The notes under the pieces are model-generated. The model saw only the letters and a program-made list of their open reading frames with translations, did not search any database and had not been told where the DNA came from. A DNA stretch of 40,491 nucleotides from Ruminococcus sp. CAG:254 (lineage in GTDB: Bacteria; Bacillota; Clostridia; Oscillospirales; Ruminococcaceae). A program made the translations under genes and the position numbers. The stretch spans positions 34,003 through 74,493 of the forward strand of contig HF997976.1 of the NCBI GenBank assembly GCA_000433635.1, in the 5' to 3' direction. This document shows positions 15,820 to 26,100 of the stretch, piece after piece; position 1 is the stretch's first letter; the number at the start of each line of letters is the position of its first letter.

Positions 15820-16743
15820 ATGGCAAATTTTACAGCAAAAGATGTCAATGAACTGCGTAAGAATACCGGCGTTGGTATGATGGATTGCAAGAAGGCTCTG
15901 ACAGAAGCTGACGGCGATGTAGAAAAGGCAATGCTGATTCTGAGAGAAAAGGGACTGGCTACACAGGCAAAGAAGGCTGGCAGAGTTGCGGCTGAAGGTA
16001 TGGTTATTGCAAAGGTAAATGCAGATCACACCGTTGGTTGCGTCGTAGAAGTAAACTCTGAAACCGACTTCGTTGCAAATACAGACGAATTCAAGGCATT
16101 TGTAAACACCGTTGCAGATACCATTATTGAAAAGAATCCGGCTGACGTAGAAGCTTTGAAGAGCACCGTCATTGCTGGCGGTACTGCTACTGTTGACGAA
16201 GCACTCCAGGAACTGTTCCTGAAGATTCGGGAAAACCTGCAGATTCGTCGGTTCACAAGACTGGAAGGCATTCTGGTTCCGTACATCCACGGTGGCGGCA
16301 AGATTGGCGTTCTGGTACAGGCTGCTTCTCCGGCAGGTGCATCCGAAGCTGTTCTGACAGCTGCTAAGGATTGTGCACTGCAGATCGCAGCAATGAAGCC
16401 GTCTTACCTGAAGCGGGAAGATGTTCCGGCAACTGTTCTGGAAGAAGAAAAGACCGTTGTTCTGGCACAGATGGCAGAAGACCCGAAGATGAAGACCAAG
16501 CCGCAGCAGGTTCTGGCAAAGATCGCAGAAGGCAAGGTTGGCAAGTATTATTCTGAAAACTGCCTGCTGGAACAGACCTTTGTAAAGGATGGCTCTATGA
16601 ATGTCAAGCAGTATGTTGACAGCGTTGCAAAGGCTGCTGGCACAACCATCGACATTACAGGTTATGTATGCTTTGAACGTGGCGAAGGCATCGAAAAGAA
16701 AGCAGATAATTTTGCAGAAGAAATTGCAAGCATGATTAAGTAA
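15820..16743 (+). CDS. tsf: Translation elongation factor Ts
   Basis: EF-Ts is the guanine nucleotide exchange factor for EF-Tu. The start ATG (15820) follows AGGAGG by about nine bases and gives the canonical MANFTAKDVNELRKNTGVGMMDCKKAL; a longer upstream reading in the same frame runs through the attenuator and is rejected. The UBA-like N-terminal domain is followed by EVNSETDFVAN, whose TDFV residues insert into EF-Tu, and by two core subdomains ending in a C-terminal GxGIEKKADNFAEEIA helix. 307 residues, normal. Codon use matches that of rpsB. Confidence 0.98.
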   Translation: MANFTAKDVNELRKNTGVGMMDCKKALTEADGDVEKAMLILREKGLATQAKKAGRVAAEGMVIAKVNADHTVGCVVEVNSETDFVANTDEFKAFVNTVADTIIEKNPADVEALKSTVIAGGTATVDEALQELFLKIRENLQIRRFTRLEGILVPYIHGGGKIGVLVQAASPAGASEAVLTAAKDCALQIAAMKPSYLKREDVPATVLEEEKTVVLAQMAEDPKMKTKPQQVLAKIAEGKVGKYYSENCLLEQTFVKDGSMNVKQYVDSVAKAAGTTIDITGYVCFERGEGIEKKADNFAEEIASMIK

Positions 16744-16755
16744 TGAAAATTACGG

Positions 16756-16795
16756 TGGGGGCATAGGATGAAATGTTCTATGCCCCCATTTTTTT
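16756..16795 (+). terminator. Terminator after tsf
   Basis: Arms TGGGGGCATA (16756-16765) and TATGCCCCCA (16779-16788) followed by seven T. A strong intrinsic terminator that ends the rpsB-tsf unit. Confidence 0.92.
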
Positions 16796-16817
16796 ATAAT
16801 TTTTTGCAAAAAACAGC

Positions 16818-16846
16818 TTTACATTTGCCGGAAAATCGTGTAAAAT
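16818..16846 (+). promoter_or_regulatory. Promoter of the pyrH-polC unit
   Basis: TTTACA (16818-16823) and TAAAAT (16841-16846) with a 17-base spacer. It lies just after the tsf terminator and ~70 bases before pyrH; the leader contains a small CGAATG/CATTCG hairpin. No other clear promoter is seen until after polC. Confidence 0.7.
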
Positions 16847-16918
16847 AGAAATAGAAGCGAATGAAAAACTTGCATTCGGCTTAGACGGAACAACAGAAAC
16901 AGAAAGGAAGGAAATCCA

Positions 16919-17629
16919 ATGGGATTAAAGTACAAACGAGTGGTTCTGAAATTGAGCGGAGAAGCACTGGCTGGTAATCAAAAGACTGGTCTGGATTTTA
17001 ACGTGATCAATGAAATTTGTGCCAGCATTAAAAAGTGTGTCGATGCTGGGGCAGAAATTGGCATTGTTGTCGGCGGCGGAAATTTCTGGCGTGGTCGTTC
17101 CTCCGGAAATATGGATCGTACCAGAGCGGACCACATCGGGATGCTTGCAACAACCATGAATGCCCTTGCGGTTGCAGATGCGATGGAAGCTTTGGGCGTT
17201 GATGTTCGGGTACAGACTGCCATCAGCATGCAGCAGATTGCAGAACCGTACATTCGGAACAAAGCCATCAGCCACCTGAAAAAAGGTAGAGTTGTCATCT
17301 TTGGTTGCGGAACAGGAAGCCCGTTCTTCTCTACCGATACTGCAGCAACTCTGCGTGCTGTGGAAATCGAAGCAGATATTCTCTTGAAAGCAACCATGGT
17401 AGACGGTGTTTATGACAAAGACCCGCACAAGTACACGGATGCCGTTCGTTACGAAAAAATCACGTTTAGTGATGTTCTGAGCAGTGCTCTGGCAGTTATG
17501 GATAGTACTGCTGCCTCCATGTGTCGGGATAACAAAATGCCAATGTTGGTATTTGACTTGAATCGTCCGGACAACATTTATGATGCCATTATGGGCGAAC
17601 CGGTCGGAACTGTCGTTTCAGAAGGCTAA
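16919..17629 (+). CDS. pyrH: Uridylate (UMP) kinase
   Basis: It phosphorylates UMP to UDP for nucleic acid and UDP-sugar synthesis. The 236-residue protein belongs to the amino-acid-kinase fold (hexameric bacterial PyrH): VVLKLSGEAL near the start, IVVGGGNFWRGR, the DHIGMLATTMNALA helix, GCGTGSPFFSTDTAA and KATMVDGVYDKDP. ATG has AAGGAAGG upstream. It sits next to frr as in many Firmicutes. Confidence 0.98.
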   Translation: MGLKYKRVVLKLSGEALAGNQKTGLDFNVINEICASIKKCVDAGAEIGIVVGGGNFWRGRSSGNMDRTRADHIGMLATTMNALAVADAMEALGVDVRVQTAISMQQIAEPYIRNKAISHLKKGRVVIFGCGTGSPFFSTDTAATLRAVEIEADILLKATMVDGVYDKDPHKYTDAVRYEKITFSDVLSSALAVMDSTAASMCRDNKMPMLVFDLNRPDNIYDAIMGEPVGTVVSEG

Positions 17630-17679
17630 ATTATAACAAGAAAGGAGTTTCTCCCAATTTTGCGGAGAAGACAATTAAT

Positions 17680-18234
17680 ATGAAAACAATTTTAAAAGAT
17701 GCAGAATCCAAAATGCAGAAGGCATTGGATCGCTTGGACTATGAATATTCTACCATTCGTGCTGGACGTGCAAACCCAGCTGTTCTGGAAAAGGTTTCTG
17801 TTGATTACTATGGTGCAATGACACCAATCAATCAGATGGCTGCCGTTTCTGTTGCAGAAGCAAGAATTCTGGTCATTCAGCCGTGGGATGTTTCTACACT
17901 GAAAGCCATTGAAAAAGCCATCCTGAATTCTGATATCGGTATCACACCGACCAACGATGGCAAGGTACTGCGTCTGGTATTCCCGCAGCTGACCGAAGAA
18001 CGCAGAAAAGACCTCTGCAAGTCCATCAAGAAGTACGGCGAAGAATGCAAGGTTGCTGTCCGGAATGTTAGACGGGAAGCAATGGACAAGATGAAGGCAA
18101 AGAAAAAGGACGGCGAACTGACTGAAGACGATATGAAGTCCGGTGAAAAGGATGTTCAGAAGCTGACCGACAAGTATTGTGACAAGGTGGATCAGCACGT
18201 TTCCGATAAGGAAAAGGAAATCATGAGCATCTAA
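17680..18234 (+). CDS. frr: Ribosome recycling factor
   Basis: RRF, with EF-G, splits post-termination ribosomes. The 184-residue protein has the typical IRAGRANPAVLEKVSVDYYGAxTPINQMA segment, IQPWD, and the hinge GDDGK-like NDGKVLRLVFPQLTEERRK, then a long three-helix bundle with KYGEECKVAVRNVRREAMD. The ribosome site is modest (GCGGAG about 12 bases upstream). Lys is mainly AAG, as in highly expressed genes. Confidence 0.97.
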   Translation: MKTILKDAESKMQKALDRLDYEYSTIRAGRANPAVLEKVSVDYYGAMTPINQMAAVSVAEARILVIQPWDVSTLKAIEKAILNSDIGITPTNDGKVLRLVFPQLTEERRKDLCKSIKKYGEECKVAVRNVRREAMDKMKAKKKDGELTEDDMKSGEKDVQKLTDKYCDKVDQHVSDKEKEIMSI

Positions 18235-18256
18235 CGACAGAGGGAGGTAAGACAGA

Positions 18257-19006
18257 ATGGCATTACCGTTTCGAAGAAAAGCGGTATCGACAGATACTTT
18301 GCCAGTGCCGGAGCAGCTGCCGAAACATATTGGATTTATTATGGATGGAAACGGCCGTTGGGCAACCAAACGGGGTATGCCAAGAAAGTTCGGGCATCGG
18401 GAAGGTGCAAAAACCTTCCACGACCTGACTCGTTATTGCCGTTCGATTGGAATTCAGAATATTTCTTTTTATGTATTTTCAACAGAGAACTGGAAGCGTC
18501 CAAAAGAAGAAGTCGATGCAATCATGGATTTGCTCTGGCAGTACTTGAATGACTGTGATGAATATCTGGAACAAGAAGTGCGTATGATTTTTATTGGAGA
18601 TAAGAGCCGCCTGCCGGAACGCATTCAAAAACGAATGCTGGAACTGGAAGCAGACTCTGCGAAGTACCATAAAATGAATCTGCTGCTTGCCATCAATTAC
18701 GGCGGCAGAGATGAAATCAAGCACGCAACCCAGTTGATTGCAGAGGAAGTACAGGCAGGGAAACTGCAAATCTCTGATATTACAGAGGATACCATTTCCC
18801 AGCATCTGTATACCAAAGAAGTTCCTGATGTGGATTTGCTGATTCGTCCGAGTGGGGAGTTAAGATTGTCTAACTTTCTGATCTGGCAATGTGCCTATGC
18901 AGAGTATTATTTCACCAATGTTCTCTGGCCGGATTTCTCACGGGCAGAGTTGAATAAAGCATTGATTGCATATGCAAAGCGTGGCAGACGGTTCGGAGGT
19001 GTTTGA
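18257..19006 (+). CDS. uppS: Undecaprenyl diphosphate synthase (cis-prenyltransferase)
   Basis: It elongates farnesyl diphosphate with isopentenyl units to the C55 lipid carrier for peptidoglycan and other wall polymers. Signatures: GFIMDGNGRWA (with catalytic Asp), GHREGAKTF, YVFSTENWKRPKEEV, and DLLIRPSGELRLSNFLIWQ with YTEYY-like AEYYFT. The 249-residue length is normal. ATG follows GGAGG by about nine bases. The product is used by MurD-dependent wall synthesis; precursors come from the MEP genes downstream. Confidence 0.98.
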   Translation: MALPFRRKAVSTDTLPVPEQLPKHIGFIMDGNGRWATKRGMPRKFGHREGAKTFHDLTRYCRSIGIQNISFYVFSTENWKRPKEEVDAIMDLLWQYLNDCDEYLEQEVRMIFIGDKSRLPERIQKRMLELEADSAKYHKMNLLLAINYGGRDEIKHATQLIAEEVQAGKLQISDITEDTISQHLYTKEVPDVDLLIRPSGELRLSNFLIWQCAYAEYYFTNVLWPDFSRAELNKALIAYAKRGRRFGGV

Positions 19007-19008
19007 CA

Positions 19009-19827
19009 ATGAAAGTGCGTATCATTTCTGGAGCAGTTGCGGTTGTTCTGCTCGTTGTCGTATTGCTTTTACATAAGACCATTGTTTTTCCGCTCTGTAT
19101 TGCAGCCATTTGTGCGATTGCAATTTTTGAACTGTTTCGGGCAAAGGGCTGTCTGCGGTATCGAATTTCTTTTTATGCCGCACTGCTCTACACCATCTCT
19201 GCACCGATTTTACAGTTTTTCCATCTGGAACAGATTACTGAAGTGGTGATGATTGCCGCTATTATGATTTTGTTCTTAGATGGTGTTGTACAGCATAAAC
19301 GGCTGAAAATGGATCAAGTTTGCTTCATGATGGTTTCCATGCTGTTTGTAACAAGGGCACTTGGCTTGCTGCAAGTACTGTTGCAGTCAGATGCACAATT
19401 CGGGTTGATTTACGTCATCTTGGCATTGTGTGCAGCTTGGATTGCCGATACTGGTGCATATTTTACGGGAACATTTCTTGGAAAACACAAGCTTTGTCCG
19501 GAAGTCAGCCCGAAGAAAACCATAGAAGGTTTCTTGGGCGGAATTGCATCGACCATTGTGGTTTTCTTTGTATTCAGCTTGATTTATGGCAGCGTTGCAG
19601 AAGTCAAGGTGCGGTATGTCTGGGTCATTGTGATTGCAGCCGCTTGTGCGGTTATCAGCGTGCTGGGCGACTTGACTGCCTCGATTTTAAAACGGCAATG
19701 CAGCATGAAAGATTTCGGAAATATCATGCCGGGACATGGCGGTGTAATGGATCGGTTTGACAGTGCATTATTTACTGTTCCGGTTTTCTATGTTTTAAAT
19801 ACCCTGCTTTCGATTTATCACAAATAA
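19009..19827 (+). CDS. cdsA: Phosphatidate cytidylyltransferase (CDP-diglyceride synthase)
   Basis: An inner-membrane enzyme that activates phosphatidic acid to CDP-diacylglycerol for phospholipid synthesis. It has seven to eight hydrophobic helices and the full family signature near the C-terminus: SILKRQ, KDFGNIMPGHGGVMDRFDS. The start ATG at 19009 is eight bases after GGAGGT; an in-frame TTG at 19003 overlaps the uppS stop and is less likely. 272 residues, normal. Directly coupled to uppS (two bases after its stop). Confidence 0.97.
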   Translation: MKVRIISGAVAVVLLVVVLLLHKTIVFPLCIAAICAIAIFELFRAKGCLRYRISFYAALLYTISAPILQFFHLEQITEVVMIAAIMILFLDGVVQHKRLKMDQVCFMMVSMLFVTRALGLLQVLLQSDAQFGLIYVILALCAAWIADTGAYFTGTFLGKHKLCPEVSPKKTIEGFLGGIASTIVVFFVFSLIYGSVAEVKVRYVWVIVIAAACAVISVLGDLTASILKRQCSMKDFGNIMPGHGGVMDRFDSALFTVPVFYVLNTLLSIYHK

Positions 19828-19850
19828 AAGCAGTGAAAATTACGATGAAC

Positions 19851-19883
19851 ACACCCCTTCCCCAAATCGAAGGGGTGTTGTTT
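19851..19883 (+). other. Hairpin between cdsA and dxr
   Basis: Perfect arms ACACCCCTTC (19851-19860) and GAAGGGGTGT (19869-19878) followed by only TGTTT. It may be a weak terminator or a transcript-stabilising element inside the operon; the dxr ribosome site follows at once. Confidence 0.6.
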
Positions 19884-19906
19884 CGATATAGGAGGAACAA
19901 AACCCT

Positions 19907-21055
19907 ATGAAAAAGATCATCACTCTGCTTGGTTCTACCGGTTCTATCGGAACGCAGACATTAGATGTCGTACGGATGCATGGCTTGGAAGTCTATGCGT
20001 TGGCAGCTTATCACAATGTTTCTTTGCTGGAACAGCAGGTGCGGAAATTTCATCCAAAAAAGGTTTGTATTTTTGACGAAAGTTGTTATCCAGCATTGCG
20101 GGATGCACTGTCAGATGTATCTGTGGAAATCCTCACTGGAATGGATGGCTTGTGTGAACTGGCATCGGATACGCACGCAAATTTAGTTTTAAATTCGGTC
20201 GTTGGAATGGTTGGTTTACAGCCGACTTTGGCAGCAATTGCAGCTGGTATTGATGTTGCACTTGCAAATAAAGAAACTTTGGTTGCTGGTGGAGAACTGG
20301 TGATGAAAGCCGCAGCAGAAAAGGGCGTTGCAATCTTGCCAGTCGATAGTGAACATTCTGCGATTTTCCAGTGTTTGCAGGGGAACGCACACAATCCTGT
20401 GAAGGAAATTCTGCTGACTGCATCCGGTGGTCCTTTTTATGGCTATACCAGAGAACAGCTGCAAACCGTAACTGCTGCGGATGCTCTGAAGCATCCGAAT
20501 TGGAATATGGGCAATAAAGTGACCATTGACTCTGCAACCATGATGAATAAGGGCTTGGAGTGCTTGGAAGCAAAGTGGCTTTTTGACTTGCAGCCGGAAC
20601 AAATCACCGTACTGGTTCATCGGCAAAGTGTCATGCATTCCGGCGTGATGTATGCAGATAATTCTGTTATTGCACAGCTGGGCGTTCCAGATATGCGGCT
20701 GCCGATTCAATATGCCATTTTATATCCGGAGCGGAAGCCTTGCCCAGTAGCACCATTGTCCCTGACACAGTATGCAACGCTGACATTTGCTGAACCAGAT
20801 GAACAGACATTCCGTTGCTTGGCACTTGCAAAGAAAGCCATGCAGGCAGGCGGATTGCTGCCTTGCGTCATGAATGGTGCAAATGAAATTGCCGTACAGG
20901 CATTTTTACAGGGAAAGATTGGATTTTTGGAGATTGCAGACTATGTAGAAACTGCCATGCGGACAGTGGAAACACCAGAACTGCATACTTGTGCGGATGT
21001 TTTAAAGACAGACCAAAAAGCACGGGAACTGGTGCAAAATCTGATTCAAAAATAA
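19907..21055 (+). CDS. dxr: 1-deoxy-D-xylulose 5-phosphate reductoisomerase
   Basis: First committed enzyme of the MEP isoprenoid pathway, NADPH and metal dependent. The 382-residue protein shows the N-terminal GSTGSIGTQTLDV nucleotide loop, ALANKETLV, the metal and substrate motif PVDSEHSAIFQCL, ASGGPF, and HPNWNMGNKVTIDSATMMNKGLE. ATG has AGGAGG about 11 bases upstream. With ispG two genes later it supplies isopentenyl units for UppS. Confidence 0.98.
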   Translation: MKKIITLLGSTGSIGTQTLDVVRMHGLEVYALAAYHNVSLLEQQVRKFHPKKVCIFDESCYPALRDALSDVSVEILTGMDGLCELASDTHANLVLNSVVGMVGLQPTLAAIAAGIDVALANKETLVAGGELVMKAAAEKGVAILPVDSEHSAIFQCLQGNAHNPVKEILLTASGGPFYGYTREQLQTVTAADALKHPNWNMGNKVTIDSATMMNKGLECLEAKWLFDLQPEQITVLVHRQSVMHSGVMYADNSVIAQLGVPDMRLPIQYAILYPERKPCPVAPLSLTQYATLTFAEPDEQTFRCLALAKKAMQAGGLLPCVMNGANEIAVQAFLQGKIGFLEIADYVETAMRTVETPELHTCADVLKTDQKARELVQNLIQK

Positions 21056-21106
21056 ATGGGGTTTTAAAATCAGAAACTTGCACAGGGAAGAAAGGAGCAT
21101 CCACGC

Positions 21107-22141
21107 ATGACAACCATCTGGTCGATTTTACTTGCGATTTTGATTTTCGGCTGTATCATTGCCATTCATGAATTTGGGCATTTTATAGCAGCAAAGCGAA
21201 ATGGCATTCAAGTCAATGAATTTGCAATTGGTATGGGGCCAAAGATTTTTCGTTTTCAAAAGGGAGAAACGCTGTATTCTCTGCGACTGTTTCCGATTGG
21301 CGGATTTTGTTCGATGGAAGGAGAAGATGCAGAGAGTAAAAATGCTCGTGCATTTGATCAAAAACCAGTATGGCGAAGAATGATTGTCGTGCTGGCAGGA
21401 GCTTTCATGAATCTGGTATTGGGATTTGTGTTGTTAATTGCAACCACTTGCAGCGACCCCTATCTCATCAGCAATACGATTCATGGATTTCACGAGCAGG
21501 CAACGAGTAACACTTGCGGTTTACAGGCAGGTGATACGATTGTTTCGCTGAATGGCTCTCACATTTTTACCATTACCGATTTGCAATATAAATTAAGCAA
21601 TGAATCCGGTGAACCGTTTACAGTTGTTGTAGAACGGGATGGAAAAAAAGTAAAATTGCAGGATGTTACATTTCGGGATCAGGAAAACAACGATTGGTTG
21701 GACTTTTCTTTAGAGCCGCAGCAGAAAACCGTCTTTCATGTGCTTTCCTATGCGGCAAAGGATACCGTTGCAACGGGAAAACTCATATGGATGTCGTTGA
21801 CAGAACTGGTAACCGGAAAATATGGCATTCAGGACTTATCTGGACCGGTTGGAACAGTAGAAGTCATCAGTAATGCAGCAACCGCAGGAGCAACTGCTGC
21901 GGAACGGATTTCTTCTGTTCTGCATCTGACGATTTTTATTACCATCAATGTTGGTATTTTTAATCTGCTGCCGATTCCGGGCTTAGATGGAAGCCGATTC
22001 TGGTTCTTGTTCCTGGAAGCCATTCGCCGGAAACCAGTGAAAAAAGAACACGAAGCACTTGTGCATTTGCTTGGGATGGCAGCGTTGTTTTTATTGATGA
22101 TTGTGGTGACAGTACAGGATGTCACACGGATTTTTCATTAA
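21107..22141 (+). CDS. rseP: Site-2 (RIP) intramembrane metalloprotease
   Basis: An M50 protease that cuts substrates within the membrane, for example anti-sigma factors or leftover signal peptides. The zinc site HEFGH lies in the first transmembrane helix (residues 22-26). A PDZ domain follows (about 125-210, with the GLQAGDTIVSLNG core) and the second metal motif NLLPIPGLDGSRFWF is near the C-terminus, followed by the last helices. 344 residues, normal for Clostridia. ATG is nine bases after AAAGGAG. The uppS-cdsA-dxr-rseP order is conserved in Firmicutes. Confidence 0.97.
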   Translation: MTTIWSILLAILIFGCIIAIHEFGHFIAAKRNGIQVNEFAIGMGPKIFRFQKGETLYSLRLFPIGGFCSMEGEDAESKNARAFDQKPVWRRMIVVLAGAFMNLVLGFVLLIATTCSDPYLISNTIHGFHEQATSNTCGLQAGDTIVSLNGSHIFTITDLQYKLSNESGEPFTVVVERDGKKVKLQDVTFRDQENNDWLDFSLEPQQKTVFHVLSYAAKDTVATGKLIWMSLTELVTGKYGIQDLSGPVGTVEVISNAATAGATAAERISSVLHLTIFITINVGIFNLLPIPGLDGSRFWFLFLEAIRRKPVKKEHEALVHLLGMAALFLLMIVVTVQDVTRIFH

Positions 22142-22161
22142 CATAGAAAGGAGTGTTAAAT

Positions 22162-23196
22162 ATGCAAAAAAAGGCAGTACGAGTGGGCGATTGTGTATTG
22201 GATGGCAAGCACATCTATATTCAATCCATGTTGAATACCCGTTCAGACGACATTGCTGGTAGTGTCGCACAGGCAAAAGCATTGGAGCAGGCAGGCTGTG
22301 AAATTTTACGGGCTGCAATCCCAGACAAAGAAGCATTGAAGCTGATTCCAGCGATTAAAGAAGCGGTAAAGATTCCACTGGTTGCCGATATTCATTTTGA
22401 TTATCGGCTTGCGTTGGAGGCAGTTGCAGCCGGGATTGATAAGATTCGCATCAATCCTGGCAACATTGGCGGAATGGATCGGGTGCGGCAAGTCGTTGCC
22501 GCCTGTCAGTCGAAGCAAATTCCGATTCGTATCGGGGTCAATTCTGGCTCACTGGAAAAGGATTTGCTTGCAAAATATGGTGCACCAACAGCAGAAGCTC
22601 TGGTGGAAAGTGCCATGCGGCACGTCAAAATGCTGGAAGATTGCGACTTTACTGATATTGTGATTTCCATGAAATCTTCTACTGTCTCCACCATGATTGA
22701 TGCGTATCGACTGGCAGCACAGCAGTGTGCATATCCGCTGCATCTTGGCGTAACAGAAGCTGGAACAGCACATATGGGGCTGATTAAATCGGCAATCGGC
22801 ATTGGAGCATTGCTGCATGATGGCATTGGTGCAACGATTCGGGTATCTCTGACGGATGACCCAATACAGGAAATTACCGCTGCAAAGGATATTTTAAAGT
22901 GCATGGGTTTGCGTGGCGGCCCAGAATTGGTTGCTTGTCCAACTTGCGGCAGAACGAGAATTGATTTGGTTCAGACTGCAAAAGAGGTCGAAGCGGCATT
23001 GGCAAATGTGGACAAGGATATTAAGGTTGCTGTTATGGGCTGCGTTGTAAACGGCCCAGGCGAAGCAAGAGAAGCAGATATTGGAATTGCTGGCGGAGAT
23101 GGCTGTGCAGTCCTCTTTAAAAAGGGAGAAGTTCTGCGAAAGATTCCAGAATCAGAAATTGTAACAGAACTGATGAAGGAAATAGAGAAATTTTAA
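22162..23196 (+). CDS. ispG: 4-hydroxy-3-methylbut-2-en-1-yl diphosphate synthase
   Basis: IspG (GcpE) is the iron-sulfur enzyme for the penultimate MEP step. The 344-residue form has the TIM-barrel part (PLVADIHFDYRLA, RINPGNIG) and the C-terminal [4Fe-4S] domain with CPTCGRTRID and GCVVNGPGEA. I choose ATG 22162, eight bases after AAAGGAG; a GTG three codons upstream overlaps the ribosome site. The stop codon overlaps the next ATG by one base (TAATG). ispG between rseP and polC is a common Clostridia arrangement; Bacillus has proS near polC instead. Confidence 0.97.
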   Translation: MQKKAVRVGDCVLDGKHIYIQSMLNTRSDDIAGSVAQAKALEQAGCEILRAAIPDKEALKLIPAIKEAVKIPLVADIHFDYRLALEAVAAGIDKIRINPGNIGGMDRVRQVVAACQSKQIPIRIGVNSGSLEKDLLAKYGAPTAEALVESAMRHVKMLEDCDFTDIVISMKSSTVSTMIDAYRLAAQQCAYPLHLGVTEAGTAHMGLIKSAIGIGALLHDGIGATIRVSLTDDPIQEITAAKDILKCMGLRGGPELVACPTCGRTRIDLVQTAKEVEAALANVDKDIKVAVMGCVVNGPGEAREADIGIAGGDGCAVLFKKGEVLRKIPESEIVTELMKEIEKF

Positions 23197-26100
23197 TGAA
23201 AGGCGTGCATCCCATGGAAACCTTACGATTTTCCGATTTTTTAGACTCCTATATCCAAACAATGCCGGATTCCATGCAGGATGGTATGCTATACCGGCTG
23301 ACCTATGCAGAAAACCTCACACGATTGACTTTTTATGTGACATTTCCGCAGCTTGTTCCGGCAAACGACCTTTTTTCTCTGGAAAAAACCTTACAGCAAG
23401 CACTAGAAATTGAAACCGTTCGGATTGCTCCCAACTATGCAGCAACACTCTGCCAAACGGCATATTTTCCAGAGTTGCTGCAACTTTTAAAGCGAGAGCA
23501 ACCCGTTGTAAACGGCTTTTTTGACCATGCACAGATTCAGCAGGACGGACAAAACTGGACAATTACCTTGAAAAATGGCGGGTATGAAATTGTGCAGCGG
23601 TATCATGTAGCAGAACAGTTGCAAAACTTGCTGCAACGGTTGTTTTCCGTGTCCATCAAGGTGGAAATCCTTGGAGAAGCTGCTGTTTCTACGGAATCCT
23701 ATCAGCAGATGCAGGAAACCGCAGAAAAGACCGTTTCCAAACATACAGAACAGCTGCAAGCCACTGCTCCAACCAAATCATCCGATAAGGCAGAGCCAGC
23801 AAAATCAAAGCCAGTTGCCTTGTCTGTAGAATTGGAAAACGTTGTGCCGGGCAGTGCAACTTTGATAAAAGGCAGAACAATTCGGGACAATCCCATTTCC
23901 ATTACAGAGGCTCTGGGTCGAGAGGGACAGCGTTCTGTTATTTTAGCAGATGTATTTGCGATGGAAGTGCGAGAAGTACGAGGCGAACGCACGGTTGCAA
24001 CGTATCAAGTCACAGACTATGAAAATTCCGTTTTGGTCAAGCTGTTTGATACCACAGAAAACTTGAAAAAAATTCCACTGAGTGAAATCAAGAAAGGCAG
24101 TACCTTGCTGCTGCTGGGTCGGATTGATTACGATAATTTTGCACGTGAAATGGTATTGAAACCGGATTCGATTATGATGGTGCAGCGTAAGAAAAAAGAA
24201 GATCATGCAGAGAAAAAGCGAGTGGAATTGCACTGCCATACAGCAATGTCGCAGATGGATGCAATTACAGAAGCTGGAAAGCTGGTCAATCGAGCACATG
24301 AATGGGGACACCCGGCAATTGCCATCACCGACCACGGAATTGCACAGGCGTTTCCGGATGCAATGAATGCTTGGAATGCAACAAAAGACCCGAACTTTAA
24401 GATTATCTATGGTTGCGAAGCGTATGTAGTCAACGACCTGCAAAAGAAAACGATTATTGATGAATCAGATCCACGCAGTTTGCAAGATGAAATCATTATT
24501 TTCGACGTAGAAACAACAGGTTTGAGTTATACGAAAGACCGCTTGACGGAAATCGGTGCAGTAAAACTGCGAAATCTGCAAATTGTAGATACATTTTCCA
24601 TCATGGTGAATCCGGGGAAGCCGATTCCGCCGAAAATCGTAGAGTTGACCGGAATCACAGATCAAATGGTTGCGAATGCTCCGGGCGAACGAGAAGCCAT
24701 TCAACAGTTCATGGAATTTTGCGGCTCAGAAAAACCCGTTTTGGCGGCACATAATGCCCGATTTGATACGTCTTTCATCCGGAATGCTTGTGAACGGCAG
24801 AATATTTCGTTCTCTTTTGTAACATTGGATACTTTGATTTTAAGTCAAGTGATGCTGCCGAACATCGCAAAACATAAATTAGATTCCGTTGCAAAGGCCT
24901 TGAAGCTCGGAAAGTTTGACCATCATCGTGCCTGCAATGATGCCCAGATGCTGGCGAAAATTTATGTCAAGTTGGTGTCGCAGCTGATTCAGGAAAAGGG
25001 ATTGCAAACGCTGGCAGAACTGAACACGAAAACGGAAGAAATTGATGTCAAGAAACTGAAATCCTACCATCAAATTATTCTGGTACGAAATCAGGCAGGC
25101 TTGAAAAACTTGTATAAGCTGATTTCTTACGGGCATCTAAAGTATTTCTATCGAAAGCCACTGCTGCCGAAATCCGTTTTACAGGAACACCGAGAAGGTT
25201 TGATTTTCGGCAGTGCCTGCGAAGCGGGCGAATTGTTCCGTGCACTAGTGGAAAACCGTCCGCATGAAGAAATCGTGGAACTGGCAAAGTTCTATGATTA
25301 TCTGGAAATTCAGCCGGATTTGAACAATGCCTTTATGATGCGGAATGGAACGGCTGCCAATCGAGAAGAACTGCGAGATTATAACCGTGCCATTGTCAAG
25401 CTGGGCGAAGAATTAAATATGCCAGTTTGTGCAACCTGTGACGTGCATTTTATGGACCCGGGTGATGCAAAATTTCGAGAGATTTTGCAGGCTGGACAAG
25501 GTTATGACGATGCCAAATTCCAACCACCGTTGTATTTTCGGACAACAGACGAAATGCTGGAAGAGTTTTCTTATCTGGGAAAAGAAAAGGCATATGAAGT
25601 GGTTGTGGAGAATACAAATCGCATTGCGGATTGTATTGAACACATTCGACCAATTCCAAAGGGGACTTTTACGCCAAACATTGACGGAGCAGAAGAGGAC
25701 TTGACACGAATCACCAATGAAAAGGCAAAGGAAATCTATGGTGATCCGTTGCCAGAACTGGTTGAAAAGCGATTGAATCGAGAGTTGGGTTCGATTATCA
25801 AGCACGGGTTTGCCGTGCTGTATATCATTGCACAGAAACTGGTTTGGGATAGCGTTGCCCACGGCTATGAAGTTGGTTCGAGAGGTTCTGTTGGTTCTTC
25901 TTTCGTTGCATCTATGGCAGGTATTTCAGAAGTCAATCCGCTTGCACCGCATTATGTCTGCCCGAAATGCAAGCACAGTGAATTTATTACAGATGGCAGC
26001 GTTGGTTCTGGATTCGACTTGCCAGCAAAGAAGTGCCCGAAATGCGGAACAGAAATGAACAGAGATGGGCATGATATTCCATTTGAAACATTTTTGGGAT

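Noticed and set aside
14988..15890. 300-codon open frame antisense to rpsB
   Set aside because: rpsB is unmistakable on the plus strand; the antisense frame is Phe/Ser/Cys-rich shadow sequence produced by its biased codons.
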